Shown: positions 25,545 through 33,190 of the stretch, piece by piece | Layout of the letters: every line of letters starts with the position of its first letter | Position numbering within the stretch: position 1 is the stretch's first letter | DNA from: Candidatus Martarchaeota archaeon | GTDB lineage: Archaea; Micrarchaeota; Micrarchaeia; Micrarchaeales; Micrarchaeaceae | Assembly: GCA_023473425.1 (NCBI GenBank) | Contig: JAMCYG010000026.1 | Location: forward strand, 1 to 42,328 | DNA length: 42,328 bases | Reading direction: 5' to 3' | The notes under the pieces: generated by a model | Seen by the model: the letters and a program-made list of their open reading frames with translations, nothing else | Database searches by the model: none | What the model was told of the DNA's origin: nothing | Program-made: the position numbers and the translations under genes

Positions 25545-25661
25545 ATGAAGTCGGGAAAGAAGTCAAAAAGAAAGGTCGGCCGCGCGTACCGAAAGGTAAA
25601 GATGAAGAAGCTGAAGAAGGAGGCCAGGAAGGCATTGAAAGGCAATAAGGACCATTCCTGA
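25545..25661 (+). CDS. Small highly basic protein (38 aa)
   Basis: ATG 25545 opens a frame of 38 codons ending TGA at 25661, starting MKSGKKSKRKVGRAYRK and ending KGNKDHS. Lys plus Arg make up nearly half of the residues and one amphipathic helix is likely. It lies 29 bases after the Hsp20-like gene on the same strand. Such composition fits a nucleic-acid or ribosome-associated peptide, but there is no recognised family; a chance frame cannot be excluded. Confidence 0.45.
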   Translation: MKSGKKSKRKVGRAYRKVKMKKLKKEARKALKGNKDHS

Positions 25662-25673
25662 TTGCACGGAGGT

Positions 25674-26258
25674 TCAGCTCAGGTCGACATACAGCTTGTC
25701 GTTGAACTCGTAGGCTGTCGTATCGTCATCCAGGCCCATCGATGCAATCATGGCATCGCGGTCTGCGTACTCCTTGACGCCGTCGCCCATGTCCATCGAA
25801 TATACCTTTTTGTTGAACTCGAAGTAGACGAAAGTGCGCTTATCGCTCCCTCTGGATTTTACAAAGACCCTTGTAGAGGGGTTGCCTAGCCTTATCAGCA
25901 GGCTGCACAGCAGCACGTTCTTGTCCATAATGTCGCCCACCATAAATTCTAGAGTCTCGTGCGGCGTAAGCCAGAACTGCACAGGCAGGACCACAGTGGC
26001 GACTTTGTCCTTCACGAAGCTGAAAGCACTCATGCCCGCGTCGTAGAAATCCTTATCGAAGAAGAAGTCCTGGAATTCGGCTTTTATTTCGCTTGCCTTC
26101 TTTGCCACAGCCTCATCGTTCGGGGTTACAAGCGTTGGAAGCTCTGCTACGGATATACTCTCCTTCTCCTCTATGTAATCCTTGTAGCGGGATATTATTG
26201 CTAGATATACCTCATTGAGGTTGTTTAGCTCCCTTTCCCCCTTTGCTTCTTCCAGCAT
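25674..26258 (-). CDS. Transglutaminase-like fold protein lacking the catalytic Cys
   Basis: A 194-aa soluble protein. The central part VQFWLTPHETLEFMVGDIMDKNVLLCSLLIRLG follows the archaeal transglutaminase-like pattern, in which a W-x-tP-x-Et segment leads to GDCxDKAxLLASLLRA-x-G. The catalytic Cys of GDC is Ile here (GDIMDK), and the strand that should bear the catalytic His reads TFVYFEF. The N-terminal 60 residues are helical and acidic. It may be a binding domain rather than an enzyme. ATG 26258 is used; TTG 26267 is possible. A TATA-like stretch (TTTTATATT) overlaps the start region, so the true start is uncertain. Confidence 0.55.
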   Translation of the reverse strand: MLEEAKGERELNNLNEVYLAIISRYKDYIEEKESISVAELPTLVTPNDEAVAKKASEIKAEFQDFFFDKDFYDAGMSAFSFVKDKVATVVLPVQFWLTPHETLEFMVGDIMDKNVLLCSLLIRLGNPSTRVFVKSRGSDKRTFVYFEFNKKVYSMDMGDGVKEYADRDAMIASMGLDDDTTAYEFNDKLYVDLS

Positions 26259-26341
26259 TCCAATCAATATAAAAGGCGCAAGAAAGGATAAAATATCATA
26301 TGCAACCTTTAATATAACAAAGAATTTGCGGCGCGCATTTG

Positions 26342-28072
26342 ATGGAGAACAAAAGGCTCGCAGAGCTGTTCGACGAAATAGCTGACATGCTTACCATAAA
26401 GGAGACTGCGAGCTCCAAGTTTGAGGTCAGGGCGTACAGGAAGGCTGCGCTAACCATCTCGAGCCTTCAGGAGCCGATAGAGGACGTCTATGAAAAAGGG
26501 GGCGTCGCAGCCCTGATGGAGTTGCCTGGCGTCGGGAAGGGCATAGCCGGCAAAATAGAGGAGTACCTAAAGACTGGAAGGATAAGGAAGTATGCTGAGC
26601 TGAAGAAAACGTATCCTATAGACTTCACGCAGCTCACGCAGTTAGAGGGGATGGGTGCAAAGCGCGCAGTACTTCTCTACAAGAAGCTGCGCATAAAAAA
26701 CATAGACGATCTTAAGAAGGCGATAAGCAGCCATAAGATAAGGGATCTGGAAGGGTTTGGAGAGAAGAGCGAGCAGCAGTTCGAGAAGAGCATCGAGATA
26801 CTTGGCGCGAGCAGGGGCAGGCTGCTGCTTGGTACTGCACTGCCTGCTGCTGAGGACATAGTGAAGAAGATAAAGGGCAGCGGTCTTGCAAAGGAAGTTT
26901 TCATAGCGGGGTCAACGAGAAGGATGCGAGAGACTGTTGGGGACATAGACATACTCGCGCTCTCCAACAAACCCGAGGAGCTGATGGACTTCTTCACCAA
27001 GCTGGCTGATGTGCAGAGCGTGATATCCAAAGGGCCTACCAAGACAACAGTCTGGCTAGGCATGGGGCTCAGCTGCGACCTGAGGGTGATAGATCCGAAG
27101 AGCATTGGCGCCGCGCTCCAATACTTCACAGGAAGCAAGGACCACAATATAAGAGTAAGAGAGATAGCGATAAGGAAAGGCTACAAGCTCAACGAGTACG
27201 GGCTCTACGACAGGAAAGGCAAGCTGATAGAGAGCAAAAGCGAGGACGTCATATACAAAAAGCTCGGCATGCAGTGGGTGCCCCCTGAAATGAGGGAGTC
27301 GCGCGGCGAGATAGCGCTCGCGCAGGAAGGCAGGCTTCCAGAAATAATAGGCTACGGGGACCTGCACGGCGACCTTCACACCCATACTAAGGAGACTGAT
27401 GGGAATGCCAGCCTGGATGAGATGGCAGAGGCTGCAATCGCGCACGGCCTGAAATACATCGCCACCACCAATCACACGAAGAGCGCAAGGATAGCGCACG
27501 GAATGGACGATGCGCATTTCAACAGTTTCTTCAGAAAAGTCGACGAGCTCAACGAAAAGCTTGAAGGCAGGCTAACCATACTCAAGGGCGCTGAGATAGA
27601 CATACTGAAGGATGGCAGTCTGGACCTGGAGAAGAAGACTATCCAACAAATGGACTGCGCAATTGCTTCTGTGCATTCCAATTTCAATATGGGCCGGGAG
27701 GAAATGACTAGAAGGGTGATAAAAGCGATCGAATCCGGATACATCCACATACTCGGCCATCCTACAGGCAGGGAGATAATGGAGAGGGAGCCATACGAGA
27801 TAGACCTGGAGAAGGTGGCAGAGGCCGCAGAAAGGAGCAATGTAATATTAGAAATAAATTCACAGCCCTCACGGCTCGATCTGAATGATACAAATATAAT
27901 GCTGGTTTCAAAGTACAAAGTAATGTTCGCAATAGACAGCGACTCGCACTCTACAAATGATTACGATTTTCTGAAGTATGGGATAGGCACTGCACGGCGC
28001 GGATGGCTTGGGAAGGAAAGAGTGGTCAACGCCTTGCCGCTGGAGAAGGCGAAGCGCGTCCTCAGTAAGTAA
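26342..28072 (+). CDS. polX: DNA polymerase X with PHP domain
   Basis: A 576-aa family X repair polymerase of the bacterial/archaeal type. Order: helix-hairpin-helix 8-kDa-like domain (ELPGVGKGIAGKI near 60-72, LEGMGAKRAVLLY near 101-113), nucleotidyltransferase palm with GSTRRMRETVGDIDIL (Asp201, Asp203) and LSCDLRVI (Asp246), then a C-terminal PHP phosphoesterase domain from about 340 (GDLHTHTKETDG with His346 and His348, ATTNHT, SVHSNF, HPTGRE and a late DSDSH). The PHP part gives 3'-5' exonuclease and phosphatase activity in studied homologues. It probably serves base-excision repair. Start ATG 26342. Confidence 0.95.
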   Translation: MENKRLAELFDEIADMLTIKETASSKFEVRAYRKAALTISSLQEPIEDVYEKGGVAALMELPGVGKGIAGKIEEYLKTGRIRKYAELKKTYPIDFTQLTQLEGMGAKRAVLLYKKLRIKNIDDLKKAISSHKIRDLEGFGEKSEQQFEKSIEILGASRGRLLLGTALPAAEDIVKKIKGSGLAKEVFIAGSTRRMRETVGDIDILALSNKPEELMDFFTKLADVQSVISKGPTKTTVWLGMGLSCDLRVIDPKSIGAALQYFTGSKDHNIRVREIAIRKGYKLNEYGLYDRKGKLIESKSEDVIYKKLGMQWVPPEMRESRGEIALAQEGRLPEIIGYGDLHGDLHTHTKETDGNASLDEMAEAAIAHGLKYIATTNHTKSARIAHGMDDAHFNSFFRKVDELNEKLEGRLTILKGAEIDILKDGSLDLEKKTIQQMDCAIASVHSNFNMGREEMTRRVIKAIESGYIHILGHPTGREIMEREPYEIDLEKVAEAAERSNVILEINSQPSRLDLNDTNIMLVSKYKVMFAIDSDSHSTNDYDFLKYGIGTARRGWLGKERVVNALPLEKAKRVLSK

Positions 28073-28075
28073 AAA

Positions 28076-28801
28076 TCATATCTTGTTCAGACGGTTGTAG
28101 ACCTCCTCTAGAGGAAGCTTAGTTGTCAGAACGGGTATCCTTTCGACCTGCGCGATCTTTATCGCGAGTTTGTCCAGGTTGGTCACGTTATGTATTATGA
28201 CTATCTTCGGCTTTATCGGCGCAACGCGTATGACTACCATCGGCGACCTGCCGCTGCTCACGTTCTCGAAGACGAATGCCCGTTCGGTAGTGGAGCCGAA
28301 CAGCTTTGGGTACTCTGCCGGATCCATCTCAAGTATCACCTTGAGGCTGTCCATGCGCGTATATCCAAATACTTTGACCGACTCAAGCAGGCCGGGATTG
28401 ACTACTATCTTGCCGTCTATTATTCTGTTCAGGTCGGTCCCGCTTATCGGCACGCTGAAATCGTGTATTGAATAGAAGACTTTCGACTCGCCCTTCTGCC
28501 TCGGCTCGCCAGAAAACTTTACGAGCCCCTGCACTACGGATCCGCCGTTCTCGCTGTCAAGCTCGAAGAGTTTGTCTATGAACCTCTTTATCACTCCAAC
28601 CCCTGGGCTGAGCCTGCGGTTGCTCTCATAGTCGCTTATAGTTGAAGCAGATATCTTTATGCGCCTCGCAAGGTCAACTTGGCTTATACCGAAGAACTCC
28701 CTCCACTTCTTCATGGCGCTGCCAGGGCTGTCAGCAAGCGTTATCTCGCCCGCTATCTTTTCCTTGAGCGAGCTTATCTCGGCGTTCCCCTCCTCTATCA
28801 A
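28076..28801 (-). CDS. XRE-type HTH transcriptional regulator (archaeal)
   Basis: A 241-aa protein with a Cro/C1 helix-turn-helix at about residues 30-75 (WREFFGISQVDLARRIKISASTISDYESNR) and a 160-residue C-terminal domain containing NRIIDGKIVVNPGLL, LKVILEMDPAEYPKLFGS and PIKPKIVIIHNVTNLDKLAIKIAQ. This matches an archaeal family of predicted regulators with an alpha/beta effector domain of unknown ligand. The start is TTG 28801 with GGTGAT just before it. The 3' end converges on polX with a 3-base gap. Its own target genes are not evident. Confidence 0.8.
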   Translation of the reverse strand: MIEEGNAEISSLKEKIAGEITLADSPGSAMKKWREFFGISQVDLARRIKISASTISDYESNRRLSPGVGVIKRFIDKLFELDSENGGSVVQGLVKFSGEPRQKGESKVFYSIHDFSVPISGTDLNRIIDGKIVVNPGLLESVKVFGYTRMDSLKVILEMDPAEYPKLFGSTTERAFVFENVSSGRSPMVVIRVAPIKPKIVIIHNVTNLDKLAIKIAQVERIPVLTTKLPLEEVYNRLNKI

Positions 28802-28819
28802 ATCACCAATAGCGACGCA

Positions 28820-29623
28820 TTAGTCCTTGCTTTTCTTCCCTTTCTTGCCCCTGCCCTCTATCTTATCGTAGAGGCTGCTTATATAATTATCTGGCTCCTC
28901 TGCTTTCAAAGCAGGGCTGTCTTTCTTTGCATCCTGGAATTGCTCGGGCATCACTTCAGGTTTCGGCCTCTTCACTATTCCGTATATAATGAGAATTATG
29001 CCTGCCACCACTAAGGCTAGGAAAGATATGCTGCTGGCAAAAACCGTACTGCTAGACCCTTTATACTCTGATAGCGTGCTGTTGCTCACAGTCCCAGGCG
29101 CGTAGTATAGCATCCTGCTCGTAACAATCCCGTTATTCGATGAAGCGCTCCCGTTCGTGTTGTCCAGCACAGTATAATACGTACCTGCAGGCTCGAGTGC
29201 ATTTGCCGAAGAATAAACAATATCTTCGGTAGAATTCGGCGGCGCGGGAGATGCAGTGTCAATGAAGGTAGAATTCCTGGCTATGAAAATAGCGCCATCT
29301 TTCTCTAGCGATACCGCGGCGCCAATGCCATTAGCATTAGTGCCACTCTTCATCTCTGCAGACCATGCGTTGAACGCGCTGCTGTTCATCAGGTAGAAGT
29401 TGGCGCTCTTGTTGAGCCCTGCCATAATATATATCTGCGAAGCGTTCGAAAGGCTTATCGGCGCATAGCCGAAGCTATTCGCGGCAGACGTTATGGTTGC
29501 ATTCTTAAGCACCTGGTCGGCGAATGACCTCATGCTGTTGTTGAAGGTGGATGTCGCAATAAATCCTGCCAAGGCTCCAAGCCCTATCAGTATTATACCT
29601 ATTACTATTACTTTCTTGTTCAT
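28820..29623 (-). CDS. Two-pass membrane protein with sequon-rich extracytoplasmic domain
   Basis: A 267-aa protein: membrane segment at residues 4-26 (KVIVIGIILIGLGALAGFI), a roughly 180-residue outside domain rich in Ser, Ala and Asn with many NxS/T sequons, a second membrane segment (FLALVVAGIILIIYGIV), then a basic cytoplasmic tail ending GKKGKKSKD. Both ends face the cytoplasm. Family not recognised. ATG 29623 is chosen as the last Met before the membrane segment; ATG 29632 (MGYV) is possible. It is 18 bases upstream of the HTH regulator gene, so cotranscribed. A dyad sits in its leader. Confidence 0.65.
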   Translation of the reverse strand: MNKKVIVIGIILIGLGALAGFIATSTFNNSMRSFADQVLKNATITSAANSFGYAPISLSNASQIYIMAGLNKSANFYLMNSSAFNAWSAEMKSGTNANGIGAAVSLEKDGAIFIARNSTFIDTASPAPPNSTEDIVYSSANALEPAGTYYTVLDNTNGSASSNNGIVTSRMLYYAPGTVSNSTLSEYKGSSSTVFASSISFLALVVAGIILIIYGIVKRPKPEVMPEQFQDAKKDSPALKAEEPDNYISSLYDKIEGRGKKGKKSKD

Positions 29624-29636
29624 AACATACCCCATC

Positions 29637-29659
29637 GAGATGCAAACCGCATGCATCTC
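29637..29659 (-). promoter_or_regulatory. Leader hairpin before the two-pass membrane protein gene
   Basis: GAGATGCA (29637-29644) and TGCATCTC (29652-29659) are perfect complements with a 7-base spacer. The hairpin ends just before the GGGG/ATG start region of the minus-strand gene, so folding could affect ribosome access. Confidence 0.4.
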
Positions 29660-29712
29660 CATGCGTGCATCGCATTGCTGCGCTTACAATATACAACAGA
29701 TAATGCTACCGG

Positions 29713-29732
29713 ACAAAATAAAAGTATTTTGT
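29713..29732. promoter_or_regulatory. Dyad at the promoter of the membrane protein gene
   Basis: ACAAAATA (29713-29720) and TATTTTGT (29725-29732) form a perfect dyad around AAAG. Read on the minus strand it contains a TACTTTTATTTTG box about 90 bases upstream of 29623, so promoter and operator would coincide. Confidence 0.4.
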
Positions 29733-29764
29733 AAAAAATCTTGCAGCTGTGATACCTTTAAAAC

Positions 29765-29788
29765 GTATAAAAATTAGACAGATGTCTA
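29765..29788 (+). promoter_or_regulatory. TATA box with adjacent 6-2-6 dyad upstream of the KaiC-like gene
   Basis: TATAAAAA (29766-29773) is followed at once by TAGACA (29775-29780) and TGTCTA (29783-29788) around GA. The layout resembles the nrdR promoter, with a different half-site. A second TATA-like box (TTTATAAG, about 29839-29846) lies nearer the gene, so the KaiC operon may have two promoters, one repressible. Confidence 0.45.
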
Positions 29789-29884
29789 TTGGACCTGCCT
29801 GCGGCGCCAAGCCTATCTCATCGTGCACTATTCGGAAAGTTTATAAGTTTGAATTGAAGATAAGGGAATGAGCAAGTTGATACG

Positions 29885-30631
29885 ATGGCAGACAGGTCAA
29901 AAGGCGGTGGTATTGTCAAGAAGATAAGCACGGGCATCGATGGCATGGACAAGCTGCTGTATGGCGGCATACCTGAGAACGAGCAGATACTCCTCGCAGG
30001 CGGTCCAGGTGCAGGCAAGACCTTACTCTCATTCGAGATATTGTATAGGAATGCGAAGAATGGTGTGCCGTCCACACTGATATCATTCGAGGAAGAGCCG
30101 GAAGACATAATCAGAAACGCAAAGTCCGTATTCGATACATTCAACGACATAGACGACCTGATATCTTCGGGCAAGCTCGCAATAGAGAAAGCTGAGAGCT
30201 ATGAGAGAATATACCAGAAGGGCGATGACACATCCAACTATTCTTTTGGGCACATAGTATCTGAGATAGAGGACATGCTTTCGAAGAACAAGGCGAAGCT
30301 TATAGTGATAGATTCGATATCGATAGTCAAGCTCCTGTTCCCTGACGTGTTCTCCTACAGGAGGTCTATGATGTCGCTCACTCAGAATCTGCGCAGGCTT
30401 GGAGTCACGGCAATCTTCACATACGAGCTCCAGACCTCCAGCAGGCAGGATCTCAAATTTACGCGAGAGTTCTTCATGTTTGATGGGGTAATAATACTTT
30501 ATCAGGCAGAAGATGACGAAAAGAGGAGTCTTGTTGCAGAGGTCGTCAAGACAAGGGGCACCAATCATAGCTGGGTCTTGTCGCCTTATGAGATAACTCC
30601 AGAAGGTTTCAGCTTCATGACTGTGAATTGA
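29885..30631 (+). CDS. KaiC-like RecA-superfamily ATPase
   Basis: A 248-aa single-domain KaiC-type ATPase. GGPGAGKTLLSFEIL gives Walker A (39-46), FEEEPED (69-75) the catalytic glutamates, KLIVIDS the Walker B (Asp143), and VVKTRGTNHS a late sensor region. Archaeal single-domain members are widespread and mostly uncharacterised; some interact with signal-transduction or motility proteins. It is followed after five bases by the cysteine-repeat membrane protein, implying cotranscription and perhaps a shared role. Confidence 0.9.
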   Translation: MADRSKGGGIVKKISTGIDGMDKLLYGGIPENEQILLAGGPGAGKTLLSFEILYRNAKNGVPSTLISFEEEPEDIIRNAKSVFDTFNDIDDLISSGKLAIEKAESYERIYQKGDDTSNYSFGHIVSEIEDMLSKNKAKLIVIDSISIVKLLFPDVFSYRRSMMSLTQNLRRLGVTAIFTYELQTSSRQDLKFTREFFMFDGVIILYQAEDDEKRSLVAEVVKTRGTNHSWVLSPYEITPEGFSFMTVN

Positions 30632-30636
30632 GCAGC

Positions 30637-31707
30637 ATGGCCGATGGAAAGCGCAGCGACGTATCGGATTCGACCGTCGGCGGCGCCAGTGAAAGGCAGC
30701 GCGTCAGCCTTAGTGAAAGGGAGAAGTACCTGATATATCTGGTTGCAGGCATCGTGCTGGTCGCTGTGGCTGTAGCCGTCCTGTTTGTAGAAGGGCACAG
30801 TACACCGCTCTCAAAGTGCAAAGGCGTACTGCTCTCGGGCCCGAGAGATGCTTGCCTCACGGCTCTTGCAGTGTCTTCAGACAATGCGAGCATATGCTCC
30901 TTTGCGGGGTCCGAACAGCAGCAGTGCATTACATCTGTGGCAGAGCGCTATAGCAGTCAGAGCACGTGCGACTTGCTTTCCAATGAAACATACAAGTACC
31001 AGTGCACACTAAATGTGTCGCTGCGCACAAGCACGCCTTCCGCGTGCGCTACCCTCGGCAATTATTCCTCACAGTGCTACTACTCCTACGCAAAGCAGGG
31101 CAGATTCTCCAACAAGACCATTTGCAGCCTGATTACCAACTCGACAGAGAAATCCTACTGCAATGCGGTTAGCAACTACAACCTGGCATTGGATACCGGC
31201 AATCAAAGCTACTGCGGCTTGGTGCCGGGCAGCTCTGACAGCAGCATTCTTTATTTGCTGCTCAATTACTCTACCCTCAGTGCCAACAGCACAGACTACC
31301 TGTATTATGAGTACTACAACTTTACTCCTCGCGATTACTGCTACTTTAACCTGGCCGTAAAATACAATAATTCTGCCGCTTGTAGCCGTATGTCTAGCAG
31401 CATAGGCAGTCTCTGCAATGGCTACCTGGCCGCGCTCAGCAAGAAGTCGAACTCCGCACAGGCTTTCAATCTTACCGCAGCGCTTGCGGCGTGCACTGTC
31501 GTGCCGTCGTCGCTGCAGAACGCATGTTCATCCTCGGCATATACGGCTGCAGCCGAGACGTACGACAACGTTTCCTACTGCACAGAGATACAAAACGAGA
31601 CGTATTTCGCCTCATGCATAGATGCGTTAGCTCAGTACTACAACGATACCGCTTACTGTTCCTACATAAAGAATTCTACTGCCCAGTCCTCCTGCTATCT
31701 GCAATGA
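30637..31707 (+). CDS. Cysteine-repeat exported membrane protein
   Basis: A 356-aa protein with a 30-residue cytoplasmic N-terminus, one membrane segment (about 31-52, LIYLVAGIVLVAVAVAVLF) and a roughly 300-residue extracytoplasmic region holding 20 Cys. The cysteines repeat as C-x(9-11)-C then 13-17 residues to the next pair, for example CSFAGSEQQQC, CDLLSNETYKYQC, CSLITNSTEKSYC, CTEIQNETYFASC and CSYIKNSTAQSSC. About nine or ten units of roughly 26 residues can be drawn; one (after residue 200) has lost its second Cys. Many NxS/T sequons sit in the short loop of the unit. No known family comes to mind. Start ATG 30637. Confidence 0.75.
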   Translation: MADGKRSDVSDSTVGGASERQRVSLSEREKYLIYLVAGIVLVAVAVAVLFVEGHSTPLSKCKGVLLSGPRDACLTALAVSSDNASICSFAGSEQQQCITSVAERYSSQSTCDLLSNETYKYQCTLNVSLRTSTPSACATLGNYSSQCYYSYAKQGRFSNKTICSLITNSTEKSYCNAVSNYNLALDTGNQSYCGLVPGSSDSSILYLLLNYSTLSANSTDYLYYEYYNFTPRDYCYFNLAVKYNNSAACSRMSSSIGSLCNGYLAALSKKSNSAQAFNLTAALAACTVVPSSLQNACSSSAYTAAAETYDNVSYCTEIQNETYFASCIDALAQYYNDTAYCSYIKNSTAQSSCYLQ

Positions 31708-31774
31708 TAGTGATTATATATTTGTGGCGAAAATAGTAAGAAATTAGAAGCCCTAGTTTTGCGCGGCGTTTGTG

Positions 31775-33190
31775 ATGAAAAGTATAATTACATCGTTGAA
31801 GGTCACTGCATCAAATGCGGGTACTGCGTGCACTGTCATCGATACTGACAAGTATGCATCGATCAGCACAGAAATAGGCATAAGGCCTAACCTTTATGAC
31901 ATAATAGAATTCAGCACCGGTATGCACGACGGCTTGGGCTCCCCGAAGCTCCCGAAGCTGCTGGGCGAATCGGCGCGAGAAGAGTGCAATCGCGTAGTTA
32001 CTGGAATAATCGGAAGGATGCATTTGGGGGAGAATGTCGCACTGCTCTCCAATAAGGAAGGCAAGTATCCTGGATTGGGCGCACTGTTTCCCGCAATAGC
32101 CCGTTCTGCAGAGCGCCTTGCAAGGAGCATTGCCACCGGTTCACCTGTTGTGGTACGTTTCCACAATGATGGCGACGGCTCCAGCGGGGCCATAGCCCTA
32201 TACAAAGCGGTAAGGGCCCTAGCAGAAAAAGGTATGGGCGTCGGAGGATCCGTGTCGTGGCGCATCAACAGAGGTATATCATATTCCATGGAATCGGTTT
32301 CGGATGACGCTGCTTACTTCAGCTCATATACTTCAGCAGAGAAGCCGCTCGTGGTAATAATAGACTTCGGTACATCTGACGAGAGTGCTGAGGCAATAGC
32401 ATACGCAGAGGGTAAGATAGACATACTTTGGCTGGACCACCATCCCATACCAAAAACATTCATGAAGAGCAGCATTTTGGAATACGTGAATCCATGGGAT
32501 GTGGGAGGAGATTCAAACCTTACGGCCGGCGTACTGGGGTGCATGCTCGCGACGGCGCTGTCGGGTGAGGATTATAGTGACATGGAAGCCGCCTCGCTGA
32601 TAAGCGACTACAGCGCTTATGCGGACCAGGAAGACGAGTCCGCAAAGTCGACGGCAGCCCTGCTTGATTTCTTCACTTCAAACAATGGCATGGGCCGCGG
32701 CAAGAAAGCTACTCCAAAGCAGATACTTAGCATACTCGATGATGATGAAGCGCGCGCCGAAGCGTCAAGATTCATTTCAAATGCATTCGAAGAATCGATA
32801 AGGGAGGGGATGCAGACGATGAGAAAATATTCTACCACCAGCGGCGTGCCAGTCCGCGTGGTTGACTTTGATAAGGTCGCGTCGCTCGGCTTTGGGTATC
32901 CTCCGATGGGTAAGTACAGCTCGAAGCTTCACGATCGCATAGAGCGCGAGGCAGGCAAAGGCACTATAACGATCGTCATAGGCGGCAGCTACATTTCCCT
33001 CAGGATAAGCAAGTCTATATCCGGCATGGTGTCGATACTCGAAAGGATAGAGGAGCTGAAAGGTCTCGAGTCACTCAGCATAACCGGCGGAGGTCACAAC
33101 GAGGCCGCCAGCATAAAGTGCGAGCCGAGCCAGATGGATGACGTGGTCGAGTCGCTGCTCGCCGCTCTGTCTGTCAGGCCCTCCCCTTGA
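31775..33190 (+). CDS. DHH-family phosphoesterase (RecJ-like)
   Basis: A 471-aa protein of the DHH/DHHA1 superfamily (RecJ nucleases, nano-RNases and related enzymes). Motif I is FHNDGDGSSG (His130, Asp132, Asp134), motif II IIDFGTSDES (Asp197), motif III LDHHP (Asp221, His222, His223), and the DHHA1 domain ends with TGGGHNEAASIKC. The manganese-binding set is intact, so it should be active. The first 85 residues lie before the catalytic core and are unfamiliar. It could be an archaeal RecJ/GAN-type nuclease associated with replication. ATG 31775. Its 3' end overlaps the RFC-L gene by 17 bases. Confidence 0.85.
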   Translation: MKSIITSLKVTASNAGTACTVIDTDKYASISTEIGIRPNLYDIIEFSTGMHDGLGSPKLPKLLGESAREECNRVVTGIIGRMHLGENVALLSNKEGKYPGLGALFPAIARSAERLARSIATGSPVVVRFHNDGDGSSGAIALYKAVRALAEKGMGVGGSVSWRINRGISYSMESVSDDAAYFSSYTSAEKPLVVIIDFGTSDESAEAIAYAEGKIDILWLDHHPIPKTFMKSSILEYVNPWDVGGDSNLTAGVLGCMLATALSGEDYSDMEAASLISDYSAYADQEDESAKSTAALLDFFTSNNGMGRGKKATPKQILSILDDDEARAEASRFISNAFEESIREGMQTMRKYSTTSGVPVRVVDFDKVASLGFGYPPMGKYSSKLHDRIEREAGKGTITIVIGGSYISLRISKSISGMVSILERIEELKGLESLSITGGGHNEAASIKCEPSQMDDVVESLLAALSVRPSP

